Of a DNA stretch of 64,000 nt, positions 24,691 to 35,868 are shown piece by piece; positions within the stretch are counted from its first letter, which is position 1; every line of letters begins with the position of its first letter. Made by a program: the position numbers and the translations under genes. The DNA is from Bradysia coprophila (Eukaryota; Arthropoda; Insecta; Diptera; Sciaridae), in the NCBI RefSeq assembly GCF_014529535.1, contig NW_023503409.1:9858390-9922389 (forward strand). The letters run 5' to 3'. The notes below the pieces were generated by a model. It ran no database searches, was not told where the DNA came from, and worked only from the letters and a program-made list of their open reading frames with translations.

Positions 24691-26011
24691 ATGTTTGCAA
24701 AATTGTTGTTTTTGATGAGCTGTTGCATGTTCATCGAAATTGGTTATTGTGGTAACTCAAACGAACAGTACGTATTTTGGTGCAATAAATAATTCATTTA
24801 AATTGTTCCGTTAATTGTTGTGGTCTTTGTGAAATATTTTATCTTGGAAGAAATTGATTCGTTAAGCAATGGCTCGACTCAGTGCAATTACTTTCTCTGT
24901 TTGTTTTTATTTAAATGATATACATCGGTTGAATAAACGATCAGTTTCGGGGAAAATCGCAGCTATTTTCAAGTTGATCGATTCGCTTTTGCACTGTCGT
25001 AACTGGCGCACTGTCAAAAAAAATCACATTTTAGCCTAAGTTCTAAAAGTGAGGTATTTTGCCCAAAGGGGCCTTGTTGTCCTACCTTTTTTAATTAATT
25101 TCATTTGCCCTAAAACCCTTATTGAGAATGACTGAACGATCTAAATTTGTCTATTTTCCAGTGTTCATATAAAGCTACACGTCCCAGAGATAATAAAACG
25201 ACACACTCACGTTCGCACCGTATACAAGCATCTTCATAAGCCCAAACCGCACAAATCAAAGAAATCGCACGCCAAATTGAAACATTCACATTTTGATGTC
25301 GCCGAGTCCAGACCCATTTGGATACCGAAACCTGTGCACTACAAACCCAAAGCGAAGGAAGAAACGGTACCAATCAACGAATGGCAACATAAACTAGCGA
25401 TGCAGTCGCTTAAGAAACCTAAGCATTCGAAACAGAGTCCGTATGCGTTGATAGAGATGATGGCTGAAACGGGCGATGATGGTTATAAGGCTAAATTGTA
25501 CAAACAGTATCAGCTGCAAGAACAACTGAGAAACCAACAAATGATGCCCGATTACATGGTGATGGATGGTAGTTTGAGTTTCGGTGCCGAGGAAGATGAT
25601 AACGATGACGTTTATGCATCTTCCCCGTCCGTGGAGCATTTTCACCAACCGCATCTAATGAAAATTACAGAGGCAGATATTCGGCCGAAAGTTAAACCTG
25701 CGCCTCAGTGGGATCATGACAGTAAATCGCAGGAAATTGCATACTATAAGAAACCACACGAATGGCCGAAGGTTGAGCCATCGTCCGTGGCCTATCAGTA
25801 CACGACTTTGGCACCGTTGCATTTAACAGACGATGAATTCGTTCCTAGTGCATTGCTACAGCAAACAAAGCACTCGAGTTTGGATGAGTATCCGAATTTG
25901 TTTCAATCGAATAAACCGAAACCAATGGATTTGCAGTACACGTACACCAAATATAAAAACCGTCAAAGTATGAAAAATGCTATGTCCAATTTGAATACTC
26001 GAGTTAATTAG
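24691..26011 (+). CDS. Secreted protein with HVP/HTH module (308 aa)
   Basis: Exons 24691-24767 and 25162-26011 join across a 394-nt intron (GTACGT...TTTCCAG, phase 2) to 927 nt, 308 aa. Exon 1 codes a signal peptide (MFAKLLFLMSCCMFIEIGYC). Exon 2 opens VHIKLHVPEIIKRHTHVRTV and YKHLHKPKPHK, matching the module in the 13.5, 35 and 55.9 kb proteins, with the intron at the same phase and place. The remainder is basic, then acidic and hydrophilic (a DDNDD run near residue 140), with Lys/Pro/Tyr-rich segments and no recognised domain. It is probably an extracellular matrix or cuticle-linked protein (inference). The downstream-most in-frame ATG at 25277 would lose both the signal and the module, so the spliced start is preferred. 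Confidence 0.82.
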
Positions 26012-26176
26012 AAAAGTTTTTTTTTATTATATTTGTGTGTTCATGCTCCACATTGCACAGTGGCGATTGTTATTTTAAAAAATTTGATTTTTTTTATATT
26101 TATTTAACTTTGTAGATCAAATAGTTAGTTTAGTGAGTTAGAAAATAGCTGTAGCTGTATGGACGTTTTTGTTACA

Positions 26177-26182
26177 AATAAA
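26177..26182 (+). terminator. Poly(A) signal AATAAA
   Basis: AATAAA 166 bp after the stop codon of the 24691 gene. Confidence 0.6.
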
Positions 26183-26291
26183 AGAGAAGACTGTTTTCAC
26201 GTAAATAAAATTAGAATTTGAAGAAAATTCTTTTTTGAACAAAAGAGGCGACTATAGCCTTTCACAACGAGGTCTATTTTTGGATTGTTTT

Positions 26292-26499
26292 AACCTGTTA
26301 CAGACGGCAAGTATATGACCAATATTATTGTCGGGTCTATTACTTCCATCGATCCAAGTATTTTAAATCTGTTGATTTTAAATCTTGTACTTCATTTTCT
26401 TAACATGCATTTTACTATATAAAGGATCATATTACCCAGAGCTTGTCATTATTTTTGTCGTCATTATCGATAACAGATGAATAGCCGTATGTGACAGGT
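26292..26499 (+). mobile_element. AACCTGTTACAGACGGC MITE, complete copy
   Basis: The left end is AACCTGTTACAGACGGC and the right end GCCGTATGTGACAGGT. Internally it carries ATCTTGTACTTCATT, ACTATATAAAGG and TATCGATAACAGATGA, shared with about nine other copies in the window. It has no coding capacity. Confidence 0.8.
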
Positions 26500-27013
26500 C
26501 AACTTCCAAAAAAGGATTGTAAGCAATGGCTAAACATAACCAGTAATTAAGATTTGATTTATTTCTACGTTTGTTATTGTATTAACATTGGATACAGTGG
26601 TTTGAGCTGAATAATTATATTTATTGTCCGAGCATTCAAAACCTATCGATTGTTAAGTGTCCTACATTTTTATTGCACGAGCGCCTAGATTTTGATATAA
26701 CAAACTGATAAGATGAATCATAAATCTGGAATGAAATGGTAACCTCATAGTAACGGCGTGGAATTTCCTATTTTCTCCCTTTGGCTAACAAATCACTACT
26801 CTTGTTTTGTGTTTTACGCTTGCGCATTTAACATATTTTGTCGTGCCTTTTATAATTACTATAAGTTGGGTATGGGGTAAATCAAGGCGTTGGGTAAATA
26901 GAAACTAGCAGACGAATAGTCAGGTGTATCTATTCGCCTGCTAGTAACTACTCATCCCTTTGTCATCCAAATTACGCGACGCGGACGATATTTACTGATT
27001 AGAAACAGAATAT
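26500..27013. other. Spacer between two MITE copies
   Basis: AT-rich; no gene seen. Confidence 0.4.
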
Positions 27014-27192
27014 AACCTGTTACAGACGGCTGTCATCTATTATATCGACAACGACAGCAAGAATAAACGACAAGCTCTGACTGATGAGGTTTTATACAGC
27101 AAAAATCATGTTCAAAACAAATGACGTAAAAGATTTCTGAAATTAATTTCTGAAAATCTTCGATAGAATGAAGTAACAGTTTGAATAGTAAA
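27014..27192 (-). mobile_element. Same MITE family, minus orientation, truncated
   Basis: It begins AACCTGTTACAGACGGC and carries CGACAACGACAG and AAAGATTTCTGAAATT in reverse orientation. It stops at GAATAGTAA, where a GAGGGATTC terminus of another element begins, so its far end is lost. Confidence 0.7.
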
Positions 27193-27193
27193 A

Positions 27194-27260
27194 GAGGGAT
27201 TCTCTTGAAAATCCACCTATCAAAATCGGACCCATTTCGTCTGGGATGGATATATACATG
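27194..27260 (+). mobile_element. Terminus related to the fold-back element
   Basis: GAGGGATTCTCTTGAAAA and then ATCAAAATCGGACCCATTT match the first ~50 bp of the fold-back elements at 2508 and 50242 with substitutions. No matching right end was found. Confidence 0.55.
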
Positions 27261-27365
27261 GTTTGAACGGTCTTTGCCAATAGACCTCAAAACAGGCCTC
27301 ACACAGTCTCGAGCCACACCTGGTTGCTGGTGGAAGATTTCCGAAGTTGGAAAAATAGTGTTTTT

Positions 27366-28760
27366 AGCCCCGTACGAAGTACAAAGGGGCTTATAGGATT
27401 ACGATGCCGTGTGTAATTGATGGAATTCGAAGCAGACGGTAAGGGCAAAGTGTTTGCCTATGTTCATAGATGACGAATCCGCAATAAAAATTTTGTCTGT
27501 CCGTCTGTCCGTCACGTCGATATCTTGAGTAAATCAAATCCGATTTCAAAATTTTTTTTTCCCCTGAAAGATAGTCAAAATAGTGAGGCTAAGTTCGAAG
27601 ATGGGCATATTTGGGTCGGCCCTTCGTGAGTTAGGGCCGCCTAAGTGCTATAAGGTCTTTTGGGGATATTTACGGCAAAAAAAACGTTGGAAATGTAAAT
27701 GAAACGGCAAAAGATAGGTAATGTCGATACCGATCCAGGAAAAGAAAGTTTATTAAAATCGGGTGAATGGCCCGTGAGTTAGGGCCCTAGAAGTGAAAGG
27801 CTATTCGGCCCTAAGTGTATTTTGCATATAACTCGAGTAAATTTCATCCTTTTTTCGTGATTTTTGTTTCATTTGAAAGGTAATCGAAGCCCGAATATAA
27901 TGTGGCGAAGAACGTTTTAAATTTGGGTCCTTGGACTGAGGCCGCTCCTCGGCGCTAAGTGTATTTTGCATATAAATCGAGTAAATCTCATCCAATTTTG
28001 ATAGTTTTTGTCTTATATGAAAGGTAATTGAATACCGAATAGAATGTGGTGAGAAAAATGTTTGAAATGTGGGTCCTTGGACTGAGGCCGCTCCTCGGCC
28101 CTAAGTGTATTTTGCATATAACTCGAGTAAATTTGATCCAATTTTCCTAATTTTTGATTCATTTGAAAAGTAATCGAACGAGGAATAGAATGTTGCTGAA
28201 AAAAAATTAAATTTGGGTCCTTGGACTAAGGCCGCTACTCGGCCCTAAGTGTATTTTGCATATAACTCGAGTAAATTTCATCCGTTTTTCCTAATTTTTG
28301 TTTCATTTAAAAGGTAATCGAACACCAAATAGAATGTTGTTGAAAAAAAAATTAAAATTTGGGTCCTTGGACTAAGGCCTCTCCACGGCCCTAAGTGTGT
28401 TTTGCATATAACTCGAGTAAATTTGATCCGTTTTTCCTAAATTTTGTTTCATTTGAAAGGTAATCGAACACCAAATAGAATGTTGTTGAAAAAAAAAATT
28501 TAAAATTTGGGCCCTTGGACTAAGCCCGCTACTCGGCCCTAAGTGTATTTTGCATATATCTCGAGTAAATTTCGTCCGATTTTCCTAATTTTTGTTTCAT
28601 TTGGAAGGTAATCGAAGGCCGAATATAATGATGTTGAAAAAAAAATGAAATTTGGGTCGTTGGACTAAGGCCGTAACTAGGCCTTAGGCCTCTCAATAAA
28701 TTAAAATTTTAGGTCAACTTGAAATTTGTGTTACATTTGAAAGGAACGTCGTACGGGGCT
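27366..28760. mobile_element. TIR element carrying a tandem array
   Basis: AGCCCCGTACGA at 27366-27377 is matched exactly by its reverse complement TCGTACGGGGCT at 28749-28760, giving a 1395-bp element with 12-bp perfect ends. The left part contains a CTGTCCGTCTGTCCGTC run; the right two thirds is the ~145-bp tandem array. There is no coding frame and no target duplication that I can see. The class is unknown. Confidence 0.6.
27811..28680 (+). repeat. Tandem array, six units of 144-148 bp
   Basis: CTAAGTGTATTTTGCATATA begins units at about 27811, 27955, 28101, 28245, 28391 and 28539. Each continues with CTCGAGTAAAT, TTTCATTTGAAAGGTAATCG, and GGGTCCTTGGACT. Units differ by scattered substitutions and small indels, and a degenerate unit lies on each side. 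Confidence 0.85.
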
Positions 28761-29124
28761 TCGTAATTGCGCTATGCGCAATTTGTAAGATGTACACATT
28801 TCATAATAATTTGACTTCAACTAGGGTGACAGACGCACTAGGGTCACGTGCGCAATAGATGTACGGGTTCGTACGGGGATCAGTCGCAGCAAACGCTCCG
28901 ACTGTTCTGACGGCTCGTTTATACGAATTTTTTGGCCGTTATAAATGTTTGTTCCTGGTGATAGTGGGCACGTTGGAAACCTGACCTTAAGTACTTTCGG
29001 GTCATGCCTAGTTTGATTAGATTCATTGATACATGTTTGCAAAATTTGCAAGAAAAATTTTCAAAATCTGTGTGAACTTTAGACAGGTTTGGGCTGGTTC
29101 TGATGATGCTTAATGTGAACCTAA

Positions 29125-29280
29125 CATGCTAGTCGTAACAAACATTGTTTAAGCTTTCCGTTGATACCTCATTTGCAGTGCTGGTGATTGCCGACATAAC
29201 CGAATTTTATGTTAGTATAACCACTACTGCAAATGAGGTATCAACGGAAAGCTTAGACAATGTTTGTTACGACTAGCATG
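29125..29280. repeat. 156-bp near-perfect palindrome
   Basis: Two ~55-bp arms starting CATGCTAGTCGTAACAAAC are reverse complements except for one or two bases, separated by about 45 bp. Probably a MITE; no duplication is seen. Confidence 0.75.
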
Positions 29281-29812
29281 CCTCAACATTATGCTACTCG
29301 TTAAACATTTTTCTATTATTTTGATATGAAATGTTTTGTGTGACTGAATGGGTTGAATGCAACACAACTGCTTCATTTGTTGGACGCATTTGTCTCACAC
29401 AATTCCATAAAATTCCTGTTTTTTTTTATTCTTTAAGGATTGTATCGAATTTGCTGTGAAATATTTTTAGAGTCTTGAGCAAAAATTAATTTGCAAAAAA
29501 GCCGTAAGACTGCTAAAAATTCAAAATTAAAAGTGTCTGAGTGTGCACTTACGGCCTGAATTCTAAACCCAATAATGCCAAAATTGATTAACGACATCAA
29601 AAACACTTGATGTATGTTCAGAAATGCTAGAGAAATCTACCCGAATCCCAAAATCTAGGAACCATCATGGGAGCACCTCGCCCATGTACAACAACAATAC
29701 TGTACTGTTCGTAAAAGTTTTTGTTGAATTATACTTACCTTAAAAGGTTTTAGTTATATCCGAGGTTATTTCCAATTTTGACAAATCTCGTTTGTGATTT
29801 CATTGAAAATTA

Positions 29813-29818
29813 TTTATT
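29813..29818 (-). terminator. Poly(A) signal of the aminopeptidase gene
   Basis: AATAAA on the minus strand only 12 bp past the stop codon, giving a very short 3' UTR. Confidence 0.55.
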
Positions 29819-29829
29819 TGTGGACAAAA

Positions 29830-32800
29830 TTAGGAAAAATTTTCCAAAAGCCAACTGTTCACTTCCTCGCCTTCTGCTTCCAACCACCTAACGGCTTCAG
29901 CAACTACCTCCATATTGTAATCAATGTCTTCCTGCTGTATCAGTCCAGCGTCACGTAAAATGTTTTGAAAAGCGACATACTGAGAGAGGACAAAAGTAAA
30001 TTCAAGAGAAATTTCTCTGAAAGTTAGAGGATTCACTCCAATCAACTACTTACACTTTCAATGTGATCGGCTCTGCGGACGATGTAGGAAAGGTTATACA
30101 CCAAATACCCTCCGAATGTTTCAAATGCTTCTACTGCATTTTCGATCAAAAAATCAAGTGCAACCCCAAGTCCAACAAGACCGCTGTGCTGAACTGAACT
30201 GAAAACGGAATATTGCTCATACTCACTGTATTCGACATTGTTCGCGTTCGTTGAATTCAGGGATGACCTCACAAATTCATTCAGTAGTTGTCTGGATGTA
30301 GAACATCCCAACCAATCAATAATGTCGGCTCGATCGCCAAATTCATCAATCGGTAGCGACGACAAACGATTCCACATGAAATGGAAATCAGTTCGGCTGG
30401 CACTACGAAATGATGCGCACATCAACGTATGCTTGATATTGTGATGGAATATTATGCCAGTTTCTATGTGCCGACGAAGCTGTCGATTTGCATCGCTTCG
30501 ACAGTGAACGGAGCCCATTTCGCATGCTAATTGGACGACATTCTCGCGCGAATATTTCCGCAATATTGGCTCGTCGGGAATGTCTTCAACACCAACGGAT
30601 TCATATAAATTTTCCGTAAGACTGCGCACAAAGTCAGCCCAAATTGGATAGTTTTGATGTCCCCGGAAATGCTGGTCGATGTAGTAAATGGCATAAAATG
30701 CTGGACTCCAACTGACAAAATCGGTTTCGAATTCGAGAACTCTTATTAAATCCAACAGTACTGTTAGATCTACCTGTCCATCAGTTCTGTAAAACTCGAT
30801 GGCGTCATCAATCAGTTGTGCTATGTCGGTCGAATGGAAAAGCGATCCATTTCGTAAAATGGCATCGGAGATGAGTCTGTAATTCCGTTCGTCGTATAGA
30901 GTCCTGTAATAACCTGCTGACTGTTTGTTTATCAACAAGTAGTCGTCAGCACTCAACGAATCAACAGTTATCTCCACAGAACTGCTGCCTTGAGGTATCC
31001 ATCCTTCGGCTCTTGTATTTTCAAAACCTGGGTTGCTGGGAGTGGCAAAATTGTACGGAATCCACCATGTCGTATTCTCAGTGTTTGTTGGTGGGTACGA
31101 ATAGTAACGTGCCTGTGTAAGCGTCACTTGATCGGTCCGGTCATCATAATTCCGTTCGACGGTTACCAAAGGGAATCCAGCTTGTCTCGTCCATGATGCC
31201 ATAATTGTTGCTACATCTACGCCAGGAGGAATAACAGTTTCCACTTCTTGTTGAATCGAATCATCTAACGCTTCGAAGAGTTCTTCCTCGGCTGCATCAG
31301 AATAAGAACTGAAAGAAACAAATGCTTTCAGAGCATTTTGGACTTGCTATTCTACAAGCCGACACTAACTTGACTTCCAGATACGATCTCACACCTCTCA
31401 TAAATGTGCTTTCACCGAACATAAACCAAAACATTCGTAAAACCGAGCCGGCTATTCAAACAAAAAAGTCCGTGGTCAGTTGGATTTTCGAACCATCAAG
31501 TTAAAGTAGTCGCACAAACCTTTGCCGTATGTTATACCGTCGTAGTTATCTTCAATGTCATTAGGAATTTCTATGTGAGAAGTCATTGGCCGAGAGAATT
31601 CGTTCGAATCCACGTAGAACACATTGTGCTTTACATCTGTTACGAAAAAGTCCATGTGTTGCCAGTCAGGATAGACCTTAAAATCAAATTTATTTTCGAT
31701 ATAAAATCGTTTAAAAATTCACGATACCAGAAACGGAAAATGAGAAGTGAAAACGAATGAAAACCTACCAAGTCAATGCCGAAAAACTCGAAGAATGTTG
31801 CGAATCCCTCCTTCAGCCATAAGTAGGTCCACCATCTTCGAAAATTATTTTCAATATTTTAGAAAATCGTTAAAAATTTAGTTAGAATAAAGTGTTGACA
31901 GCATAGAGGTGAGCGGGCCAGTGATTTTTGCAGTCCAGCCTGATTCTCGTTTCGAAAAGTCCGATATGCAAATAGGCCCGCTAACCTCTCTAATAGTCGA
32001 ACGATCATAACCTTGGAGTAACCAAATTGCCAAACCACTGGTGCGCCAATTCATGTGAAATCGTTTGAACAGCTTCAATCTTTGTAGGGAAAAGATCAAG
32101 AGATTCGTCAAACAGGAAATAGTATTCACTGAAATTATTCGAACAATAAGAAATGGTGTGAGGTATGGATCGCCATAACACTAATTTACGCATAGGTCAG
32201 TAGTCCCCAATTCTCCATGGCTCCCGATAGAAAACTAAAAATATATTTCTTTTAAATCTAAGTCACTTGAAACACATATATGCTGGTAGACGAGTAGATT
32301 ACCCAGGAACGGCGACCTGGTCCACTTTCGGTAGGGAAAATTCAATTTCAAAATATTCTCTAAATCCGTCAATAAGTAATTCAGCAGCTTCTACCGCCAC
32401 ATCAGTTGTATTCAAAGCAGTCGGTCTAACGAATATTCGTTGAGGGATGTCTCCAGGAGTTAGGCTTGTCACATTCGGAAAATCGGAAATGTGAAATGCT
32501 ACAAGATACGTTGACATAAGGGGTGTCGTCTCAAATTCTGTCGTTACGGATCCATCGGGACTGTGTGCGCATAATAAGTTTGTCTAGAGATTCGTAAGCA
32601 TTTAACGTTTCAGAATTTCGACTCACTTTTGCGTTTCGGAAACAGCTGGCATATTCGAAATAGCGGAGTAAGAGGAAACGTGAGTCAATCGAATCCTAAA
32701 TGTAGATCGTAGCGCTGGCTCGTCATAGCAAGGAAACGCTTTACGCGCATAAAGTGGCTCAAATTGTGTAGAACCAAACCATATTTGCGTATCGTTGACC

Positions 32801-33222
32801 TCGTAGTAGTTGCGATAGAAACCGTTGTACGTATTCATAGATCCGACATAGTCGATGTCAATAAAATATCTCGTTCCTTGTATCAAATTACTTCCGGCAA
32901 TGGGAATCGTTAGAAAATCTCGTTCTTCATCGTACAAGAATTCACCGATGTTAAGTGGCACCTCATCAACTGATAAAACTCTGACACTTTCGAGTCGTCG
33001 CACATCATGATGTAACGTAATAAAATCAGTCGCTTCAACTGCTACAATTCCAATTCGTACCGATCCGGTGAATGTCGAATTGGCTGCATCAACCCATGTC
33101 CTTATACTAAGGTCGTAAGTTTCTGGTCGTGTGTTGTTCGGTAGTCGAAATGTTTCAAAGTCTTCTTGGGCTAGAGCTGTTGCAATGAATATCGTTGCTA
33201 GTACAGGTACAAAGCGAAACAT
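29830..33222 (-). CDS. Aminopeptidase N (M1 zinc metallopeptidase), nine exons, 908 aa
   Basis: Exons on the minus strand: 33222-32627, 32560-32303, 32234-32190, 32128-32012, 31835-31769, 31676-31520, 31451-31370, 31308-30054, 29979-29830. They sum to 2727 nt with every phase consistent. The signal peptide is MFRFVPVLATIFIATALAQ. M1 features: GAMENW at about residue 289, HELAHQWFGN with zinc ligands H325 and H329 and catalytic E326, third ligand E348 exactly 18 residues later in LKEGFA, and the transition-state Tyr at about 411 (ITYGKG). A C-terminal ERAP1-like half contains LLINKQSAGYYRTLYD. M1 enzymes remove N-terminal residues from peptides; insect relatives work in the gut lumen or membrane. 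The usual hydrophobic GPI-anchor tail is absent (ends SWLLENFS), so it is probably soluble. The usual NEGFA is KEGFA here. Confidence 0.93.
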
Positions 33223-33255
33223 CTTAACTCGGTAAGATAGAACACTGAACTGATT

Positions 33256-33298
33256 TATCAGTTTGGTCGGGTACAGAAGTTATCAAGCGAAATGATAA
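33256..33298. promoter_or_regulatory. Cluster of GATA motifs upstream of the aminopeptidase
   Basis: TGATA(A) cores occur at 33256-33260 and 33280-33285 (minus sense) and TGATAA at 33293-33298, within 80 bp of the start codon; a TCAGTTCAGT initiator-like stretch lies between. GATA factors drive many midgut genes in flies, so gut expression is a reasonable inference. Confidence 0.4.
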
Positions 33299-33617
33299 TT
33301 TTGTATCTGAGAAAGAACTGATACTCGATTGATCAATTTACACTCGGTCGTCACATATTACGCAAAGACTTGATAGCATGTCATTATCATTAAACACAAT
33401 ATCAGTGCATGCTGAGTAGTAGGGTGAAGTGATTGGAAAGGTTTGAAAACCTAGGTCAGATTAATCTTCATTCAATCAAAGATTGGGTGATGATGCTCTC
33501 ATTCATCTTCATCTGATTCTCAATCTAAAATTTCGTGGACAAAAATTAATTTAAAATCTCAGAGGAAAATATTTGATAAACTACAGTCGAAGTCAACCAA
33601 ATTTAAATAAAAATTTG
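33299..33617. other. Upstream region of the aminopeptidase
   Basis: No gene seen. Confidence 0.4.
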
Positions 33618-33702
33618 CTTCAGCTGTTTTCCAGGCGGGGTCCCCTCATATCACATATGGTGGTGCGTTTGTATGAGTAAATCAGCTGGTAAACAGCTGA
33701 AG
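33618..33702. repeat. Short element with 17-bp inverted ends
   Basis: CTTCAGCTGTTTTCCAG and CTGGTAAACAGCTGAAG are inverted copies with one mismatch, enclosing 51 bp that include GGGGTCCCC. Confidence 0.6.
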
Positions 33703-33722
33703 TAAACTTTAACACATATTCA

Positions 33723-33959
33723 GTTGATGTCATGGAAAGTATAGCAGGGCATATTGCGAGAAGAACAGATGGCAGCTGGACCAAAACCATCATGAACTGG
33801 AGACCATCGACAACAAGATCGATAGGAACACCGCCAGAGAGATGGACAAATGAGATCAAGAAAATAGTAGACTCTGAATGGCAACAAGAGGCAATGGACC
33901 GTTCGAAACGGAAAGTTATTGGTGAGGCCTACATCAAGCAGTGGATACAAACAGGCTGA
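33723..33959 (+). mobile_element. Non-LTR retrotransposon fragment (C-terminal tail)
   Basis: The frame reads AGHIARRTDGSWTKTIMNW, then STTRSIGTPPERWTNEIKKI, MDRSKRKVIGEAYIKQW, the typical tail of an endonuclease-reverse transcriptase. It is a different lineage from the 17.9-kb copy. A purine-rich GAAAAAGAAGAAGA follows the stop. No duplication was found and the N-terminal part is missing. Confidence 0.7.
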
Positions 33960-34371
33960 AAAAGAAGAAGATAACAGCAGCTCTGCTACTATAGCATGAA
34001 CATGCAATCGTACACGCATACATCTTTGAAAATTTGGAGGTTTTTTGACGTTGGGAAAATGAAAGTTCGTGCTAGGAGTAGTGCTATGTTATAATTGATT
34101 TATTTGTACCAATACCAGAATTTTCAGTAAATTCAGTAAACTAATTTGGGAAAAAAGGCCCTAAATGTGTGTATCCGGGTCTTAACAATCGATGAACTGA
34201 TCACATTTCAGAAATGTCTATCATTGTCAGCATGGCGAAGAAGAGGAATGACTTTCTTACCTTGTAGAGCACACTTTAACTTTATTGTAGATTGGAGAGC
34301 ATTATGTTCTCTATTAAAATTGAACCAAGATGTTAACTGTTCGATGTTGAATTGATCACAAATAAAAATAA
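33960..34371. other. Spacer, no gene seen
   Basis: Nothing supported. Confidence 0.4.
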
Positions 34372-34682
34372 TTAGAGAACCCGATGTTATGGGAATGTTA
34401 GTTAATTTACTGGTTATCAAAGAAGGACATATTGTACATGTCAACTTTATTTAAAGTAATTGAAGTACGTGCAATTTAGAGCAAAGTGGTTGATTGTTCA
34501 GCAAATGTAATTCGTTCTTTTCTGTTTTAAGTGAATTTTTCTGGATTTATATTAATTCAATCGATTTTTTCGATTTCCAAGTTTCGATGCCATTAAATAT
34601 GGTGAAACGTTGACACGTAAAATATGTCCTTTTTTGATGACCAGTAGATTAACTAACATTCCCATAACATCGGGTTCTCTAA
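34372..34682. mobile_element. 311-bp MITE with ~75-bp inverted ends, TSD TAA
   Basis: TTAGAGAACCCGATGTTATG starts a long inverted repeat whose mate ends CATAACATCGGGTTCTCTAA. TAA flanks both sides (34369-34371 and 34683-34685). Three-base TWA duplications suggest a PIF/Harbinger-type source. Confidence 0.75.
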
Positions 34683-34816
34683 TAATTATATTCTCTGTTG
34701 ATACAGAATTTTTGCGAATTTTTGGTCGTTTTTTTATTCAAATTTTGTAGGAAAATTTACAAGCCGCTGCTGATCACTTCGAACAGATTCTTTATGATAA
34801 ATTGGTAAAAATTAGC

Positions 34817-34838
34817 AGAGAGAGAGAGAGAGAGAGAG
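34817..34838 (+). repeat. (AG)n microsatellite
   Basis: Eleven AG dinucleotides in a row. Confidence 0.9.
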
Positions 34839-35267
34839 CAAGAAAATTAATGAGAAGCAGATTAGCAGAGAAGAGTCAAATATTTTATAGATAGTGAACG
34901 GTTGTTTCCATCTCGGTATGGAACATTACTATCCTCTAATTCTATATCGGGTGAATATAGTTAGAGGAGTTAGAGGACCAAACAAAAACTGAAAACGGGT
35001 GAGTTCTCAGAATGTTACGGACACAAACTCGCTTCGTTTCCTTCAATTTTTTTAATTTTTTTAATTTTTCAATTTTTTTAAAAACAAATTCTTAGCAGTC
35101 ACACTTCGCACTAATAACCACAAAAAAAACAACTACGGACTAGGCAGGCACATATTGAGATTTGAAATTGTTCCAAACATTTTTTAGAACAAAAAATCTG
35201 ACGAAAAGAAATGCAAAAATTTAACTGAGGTACTAACTTAGACGCAATCGTTTCGCAAACATTTGCA
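34839..35267. other. 3' flank of the 35-kb gene
   Basis: AT-rich with runs of TTTTTAATTTTT; no gene seen. Confidence 0.4.
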
Positions 35268-35868
35268 CTATCGATCGTCTTCCCAACCTCCGTATCCGCC
35301 GCCGCTATGTCCGAAATTGTTTTCAATATTACCACCGCCACTATGACCATAACCGCTGCTTAAACCACTGCCACTATGTCCATATCCACTTCCACCGCTG
35401 AGATAGTCACTGCTTCCACTTCCACTATGATCATAACCACCATATCCGCCTCCGCCACCATGGTGTCCTTCGTCACCATGGCCTCCACCTCCATGTCCTC
35501 CATCACCACCATGATCTCCATACGTATATCCCAAAACCTTGTATTCGTGAACAGGTTTGACGTGTTTGTAGACGGTGTGAGTATGATGATGGTGTTTGAT
35601 GAAGAGAGGCACATGTATAATCACCTGGATAGCGGAGGTTTTAAGTTTTTTTTAGCACATGAGATCGATTTTTTAATTAAAAAAAAAGGATAATCACCTT
35701 CTTGTGACTGCTGCCACCACCACCGGCAGCTGTGTAGTGAATCACATTTAGTACGAGGAAAGTAGATAGCAGCAACTAGGATTTTAAAAACAAAAAAAAA
35801 GAAAATTGATGAACAATGACAACTTTTAAGACCAGAAATTCAATTCTCACCGCGAGTAGATAACCCAT
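35268..35868 (-). CDS. Gly/His-rich secreted protein with IHVP/HTHT module (150 aa)
   Basis: Minus-strand exons 35868-35851 (18 nt), 35775-35698 and 35624-35268 join in phase 0 at both introns (75 and 73 nt) to 453 nt, 150 aa. Exon 1 codes MGYLLA; exon 2 completes the signal peptide (LLLSTFLVLNVIHYTAA) and GGGGSSHKK; exon 3 starts VIIHVPLFIKHHHHTHTVYK, followed by HEYKVLGYTYGDHGG and then tandem Gly-rich units with YGHSG and GGHGGGGH. The low-complexity glycine-rich tail ends GGWEDDR. The form fits a structural protein of cuticle or another extracellular layer. The second intron is phase 0 here but phase 2 in the paralogs. Confidence 0.88.

Larger units (their letters stand above)
28761..29829. 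other. Spacer downstream of the aminopeptidase gene
   Basis: It contains the palindrome at 29125-29280 and a stray GCACTTACGGCCTGAATTC (about 29547) resembling a terminus of the MITE at 41286. No gene is supported. Confidence 0.45.

Noticed and set aside
27811-28680. CRISPR-like array
   Set aside because: Units are ~145 bp, contiguous and without spacers, in a eukaryotic transposon.
32005-32193. Start of the HELAH exon at an upstream in-frame methionine
   Set aside because: The first ~20 codons are intronic; splicing from GAMENWGLLTYA directly to EYYFLF restores the family sequence.
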